Positions 5,981 to 7,896 of a stretch of 7,896 nucleotides of DNA are shown piece after piece (the first letter of the stretch is position 1; every line of letters starts with the position of its first letter). The notes under the pieces were generated by a model. It searched no databases, was not told the origin of the DNA, and was given only the letters and a program-made list of their open reading frames with translations. Location of the stretch: the NCBI GenBank assembly GCA_002413185.1, contig DHWM01000066.1, positions 10,104 to 17,999 of the forward strand. The letters are read 5' to 3'. Origin of the DNA: Actinobacteria bacterium UBA5182 (GTDB lineage: Bacteria; Actinomycetota; UBA4738). A program made the position numbers and the translations under genes.

Positions 5981-6907
5981 ATGGCGTACGAGGAACGGAC
6001 CGCTGAGTTCAAGGCGCGCATCGACGCCGGCGAGAAGATCGAGGCGGGCGAGTGGATGCCGGACGAGTACAGGCAGGCGGCGCTCAAGTTCATCGAGATG
6101 CACGCGAACTCCGAGGTCATGGGGGCGCTCCCGGAACGCGAATGGATCCCCCGTGCGCCCACCCTGAAGCGCAAGCTCTCGCTCACCGCCAAGGTGCAGG
6201 ACGAAGTGGGTCACGGCCAGATCCTGTACCGGGTGGCCGAGGACCTCGGGAAGTCTCGCGAGGCGATGTTCGACGACCTCGTCAACGGCCGGACGAAGTT
6301 CCACAATGTCTTCCACTACCCCACGTTCACGTGGGGCGACGTGGCGGTGATCGGTTGGCTGATCGACGGCGCCGCGCTGGTCACGCAGCGCGCCCTGCTC
6401 GACAGTAGCTACATGCCGTACGTGCGGGCGATGCGCCGGATCTGCGCCGAGGAGTCGCTGCACCTCCGCCACGGCGAGGAGCTGTCGCTCGAGCTGGTGG
6501 GCGGCACGCCGGAACAGCGTCACATGTTCCAGGACGCCGTGAACCGGTGGTGGCAACCGATCATGCACTTCTACGGTCCGCCCTCGAACCCCGCCAAAGA
6601 CGTCCTGCTGTACTGGGGGATCAAGACGCGGTCGAACGAGGATCTCCGCCAGGAGTTCTTCAGCACCTACGTCCCGAAGCTGTGGGACGTGGGGATCAGC
6701 GTCCCCGACCCCGAGCTGGGATTCGACGACGAAAAGGGCGAGTGGATCTGGTCGCAGCCCGACTGGGACGAGTTCTGGCAGGTGGTCAAAGGAAACGGCC
6801 CGATGACGCACATCCGCCTGTCCTACCGCAAGGCCATGTGGGACACCCACGCGTGGGTCCGCGAGGTCTTCGACGGGATCCCGGCCGCACCCGCACCCGC
6901 GGCCTGA
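5981..6907 (+). CDS. paaA: Phenylacetyl-CoA 1,2-epoxidase catalytic subunit PaaA
   Basis: Di-iron oxygenase subunit of 308 residues that with its partners converts phenylacetyl-CoA to the 1,2-epoxide in aerobic phenylacetate degradation. Much of the sequence lines up with the remembered E. coli PaaA, including EWMPDEYR (24-31), WIPRAPTLKRK (55-65), AKVQDEVGHG (70-79), PTFTWGDV (114-121), RICAEESLH (153-161), DAVNRWWQP (185-193) and PDPELGF (242-248). The ferritin-like iron ligands are visible as two ExxH pairs, E75/H78 and E158/H161, with E45 and D129 as likely further acidic ligands. An alanine/proline tail (302-308) ends the protein. The start is secure: GGAGGAGG at 5965-5972, eight bases before ATG. 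paaB follows after 21 bases in the same direction, so they should be co-transcribed. In known enzymes PaaA works with PaaC, which is absent here. Confidence 0.93.
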   Translation: MAYEERTAEFKARIDAGEKIEAGEWMPDEYRQAALKFIEMHANSEVMGALPEREWIPRAPTLKRKLSLTAKVQDEVGHGQILYRVAEDLGKSREAMFDDLVNGRTKFHNVFHYPTFTWGDVAVIGWLIDGAALVTQRALLDSSYMPYVRAMRRICAEESLHLRHGEELSLELVGGTPEQRHMFQDAVNRWWQPIMHFYGPPSNPAKDVLLYWGIKTRSNEDLRQEFFSTYVPKLWDVGISVPDPELGFDDEKGEWIWSQPDWDEFWQVVKGNGPMTHIRLSYRKAMWDTHAWVREVFDGIPAAPAPAA

Positions 6908-6928
6908 CCCCGAGGTTCGGCGGCCGCC

Positions 6929-7294
6929 GTGTTCGTGTGGGATGTCCTGGGGCAGCGATCCGACGACAGCGAGCTGGTCCTGGTCGGTGGGGTGAAGGCT
7001 CCCGACGTCGACATGGCGCTGATCCTGGCCAGGGAGACTCACTTCCGGCACAAGGAGGGTGTCGCCTACGCGGTCAGGCGGCGTGGCGAACGAGAGCTCC
7101 ACTTCGGTTCCTACCAGCCCGAGGTCATCGGCGGCGTGACCGACCGCTCGTATCGGCGGCAGGAGGCCTACGCGGGGGTGGGGGGCCGGCTGAAGAAGCT
7201 GTCCCAGCGATTCGCCTCCGAGGGCCTGCGTATCGACCGCCCCAGGCCGCCCGTGGGCGGTCGCCGAGCGAACCCCGAAGCGGCCGGCGAGTGA
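6929..7294 (+). CDS. paaB: Phenylacetyl-CoA epoxidase small subunit PaaB-like
   Basis: 121-residue partner of PaaA; in the E. coli complex PaaB bridges PaaAC units and has no catalytic residues of its own. The N-terminal half has the PaaB pattern: strand FVWDVLGQ (2-9), strand LVLVGGVKAPDVDMALILARETHFRHKEGVAYAVRR (17-51), then a loop and SYRRQEAY (74-81) in place of the usual YRHPTFY-type end. Residues 85-121 are a basic, proline-rich tail that is not typical in my recall. The start is GTG 6929, the only start codon between the in-frame paaA stop and the first strand apart from GTG 6935; GAGGTT at 6912-6917 is a modest ribosome site. The position directly after paaA strongly supports the call. 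The stop overlaps a possible 26-codon frame by four bases (GTGA). Confidence 0.85.
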   Translation: MFVWDVLGQRSDDSELVLVGGVKAPDVDMALILARETHFRHKEGVAYAVRRRGERELHFGSYQPEVIGGVTDRSYRRQEAYAGVGGRLKKLSQRFASEGLRIDRPRPPVGGRRANPEAAGE

Positions 7295-7371
7295 TCCTGC
7301 ACCTCGTGCTGAGGGTGCTCCTGATCCTGGACGGTCGGGTCGTGCCGTCTCGCCAGACCAAGGAGGGCTGA
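7291..7371 (+). CDS. Possible 26-residue hydrophobic small ORF
   Basis: GTG 7291 overlaps the paaB stop as GTGA, an arrangement typical of translational coupling. It opens a 26-codon frame, VILHLVLRVLLILDGRVVPS followed by a short basic tail, with a leucine/valine-rich first half that could be a single membrane helix. It has no ribosome site of its own beyond coupling, and I know no family for it. It sits where paaC would normally begin but does not resemble PaaC. It is as likely to be chance as real. Confidence 0.22.
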   Translation: MILHLVLRVLLILDGRVVPSRQTKEG

Positions 7372-7414
7372 CTCAGGCCCGCGGCATCCACGAAAGGTCG
7401 TTTCTGAGCGCGGC

Positions 7415-7493
7415 CGGTGGCCAGGACAGTCGAAGGAGAAGCGATGCAATCGACGCCGTCCGATGGGCTCGAATCGGCTAGGAAAGGCCACCG
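7415..7493 (+). other. Possible structured RNA, three-way fold
   Basis: CGGTGGCC (7415-7422) pairs exactly with GGCCACCG (7486-7493). Inside lie two perfect small hairpins: CGAT-GCA-ATCG (7442-7452) and CCGAT (7460-7464) with ATCGG (7473-7477) around an eight-base loop. Together these make a three-way junction. The first small hairpin holds the ATG of the leader frame at 7444, and the ribosome site 7434-7438 lies just before it. It matches no riboswitch class I recognise. Short stems like these arise easily in GC-rich DNA, so this is a hypothesis. Confidence 0.28.
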
Positions 7494-7518
7494 TTGGAGC
7501 CGTACACTCCCGCCGTGA
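7444..7518 (+). CDS. Candidate 24-residue leader peptide before cyclase
   Basis: ATG 7444 has a good ribosome site (AAGGAG at 7433-7438, five bases away) and opens a 24-residue frame, MQSTPSDGLESARKGHRWSR plus TLPP. It ends with TGA at 7516-7518, overlapping the cyclase GTG start (7515) as GTGA. That arrangement would let a terminating ribosome restart on the cyclase, which has no ribosome site of its own at normal distance. The peptide is hydrophilic, has no signal sequence and no family I know. The alternative is that it is untranslated because the cyclase mRNA starts later (see the -10 element at 7503). Confidence 0.4.
   Translation: MQSTPSDGLESARKGHRWSRTLPP
7503..7508 (+). promoter_or_regulatory. 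Candidate -10 box for a leaderless cyclase mRNA
   Basis: TACACT fits the TANNNT pattern and ends six bases before GTG 7515, the spacing at which transcription would begin on the start codon itself. Leaderless mRNAs of this kind are common in actinobacteria. There is no clear -35 box (AGGAAA at the right distance). Confidence 0.4.
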
Positions 7519-7896
7519 TCCGCTGTCCGGCCTGCGGCGCCGAGAACTCTCGAGGCAAGAAGTTCTGTACCGAGTGCGGAACGCCCCTTGCTCGCGTCTG
7601 TCCGTCGTGCGCCGCTCCCGTCGAGGGCACCGAACGGTTCTGCGGCGAATGCGGGACGCCGCTGGGGGCCGATCCGTCTCCAGGAGTTGCCCGCGACTCC
7701 GCTCAGCTCCTCGTTCCCGTGCTCGCCGCGACTCCCGTGGCGGAGCGGCGCCTCGTGTCCGTCTTGTTCGCCGACCTGGTGGGCTTCACCACGCTCTCCG
7801 AGTCCCGCGACGCCGAAGAGGTCCGCGAGCTGCTCACCCGGTACTTCGACGCCTCCCGAAGGCTGATCGAGCGCTACGGCGGCACGGTGGAGAAGT
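7515..7896 (+). CDS. Double zinc-ribbon class III nucleotide cyclase, 5' part
   Basis: Truncated by the window edge; 127 residues are visible. Two zinc ribbons come first: C4/C7 with C18/C21, then C29/C32 with C43/C46. Both have ten residues between the CxxC pairs and the same FCxECGTPL ending, so they look like an internal duplication. A linker (51-76) follows, then ERRLVSVLFADLVGFTTLSE (78-97), the first strand and metal loop of a class III adenylate/guanylate cyclase with metal-binding D87, and helix EEVRELLTRYFD plus YGGTVEK. Proteins with this layout usually continue into a full cyclase domain and a large AAA/TPR region of about 1,000 residues; that part is outside. The start is GTG 7515, since the CPACG ribbon begins at residue 4; the frame has a stop at 7479 and only TTG 7494 between. 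The substrate (ATP or GTP) cannot be judged here. Confidence 0.88.
   Translation, partial: MIRCPACGAENSRGKKFCTECGTPLARVCPSCAAPVEGTERFCGECGTPLGADPSPGVARDSAQLLVPVLAATPVAERRLVSVLFADLVGFTTLSESRDAEEVRELLTRYFDASRRLIERYGGTVEK

Noticed and set aside
5828..7102. 424-codon minus-strand open frame opposite paaA
   Set aside because: Antisense shadow of paaA, whose family match and ribosome site are unambiguous.
7361..7367. AGGAGGG as the ribosome site of another small gene
   Set aside because: No ATG, GTG or TTG lies at a workable distance downstream.
7415..7493. tRNA or tRNA remnant, because of GGGCTCGAATCGG, which resembles a T loop, inside an 8-bp closing stem
   Set aside because: The flanks of the loop do not make a T stem, no seven-base anticodon loop or D arm can be placed, and there is no CCA-type end.

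Overview
The window is about two-thirds G+C, densely packed, and codes with strong third-position GC bias. Several genes start with GTG and most have clear AGGAGG-type ribosome binding sites. Gene content (an Rv3369-like flavin/F420 pyridoxamine-oxidase-fold protein, a DUF2269 membrane protein, a DinB/mycothiol-type four-helix protein, a zinc-ribbon class III cyclase and a phenylacetyl-CoA epoxidase pair) points to an actinobacterium or a similar high-GC, possibly uncultured, lineage. The window has no phage, transposon, CRISPR, rRNA or tRNA signal, so this looks like ordinary chromosome.

Layout. 39-1304 (+): MFS efflux-type transporter. 1301-1819 (-): four-helix DUF2269 membrane protein. 1890-2330 (+): SRPBCC-fold protein. 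4453 down to 2327 (-): a two-gene unit with an aldehyde dehydrogenase followed by a DinB-like protein. 4556-5404 (+): a GNAT acetyltransferase fused to a SnoaL/NTF2-like domain. 5391-5831 (-): PPOX-class flavin/F420 enzyme. 5981-7294 (+): paaA and paaB, subunits of phenylacetyl-CoA 1,2-epoxidase. 7515 to the window edge (+): the start of a double-zinc-ribbon adenylate/guanylate cyclase. Genes alternate strand. Three convergent pairs overlap at their stop codons (by 4, 4 and 14 bases), with no visible terminator between them.

The clearest pathway signal is aerobic phenylacetate catabolism. PaaA is the di-iron catalytic subunit and PaaB its small bridging partner, but paaC, paaD and paaE do not follow. 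The next gene is a signalling cyclase. The aldehyde dehydrogenase could feed this pathway by making an aryl acid, but it lies 1.5 kb away on the other strand and that link is inference.

The most unusual parts are: the orphan paaAB pair; the paaB-cyclase gap, with a 24-codon leader reading frame that has a good ribosome site, ends in a GTGA overlap with the cyclase start and sits within a possible three-way RNA fold; the GNAT-SnoaL fusion; and a G-tract run of 6-5-4-3 with single-C loops inside the GNAT cofactor loop. Everything here was read by eye, with no database search or folding calculation.
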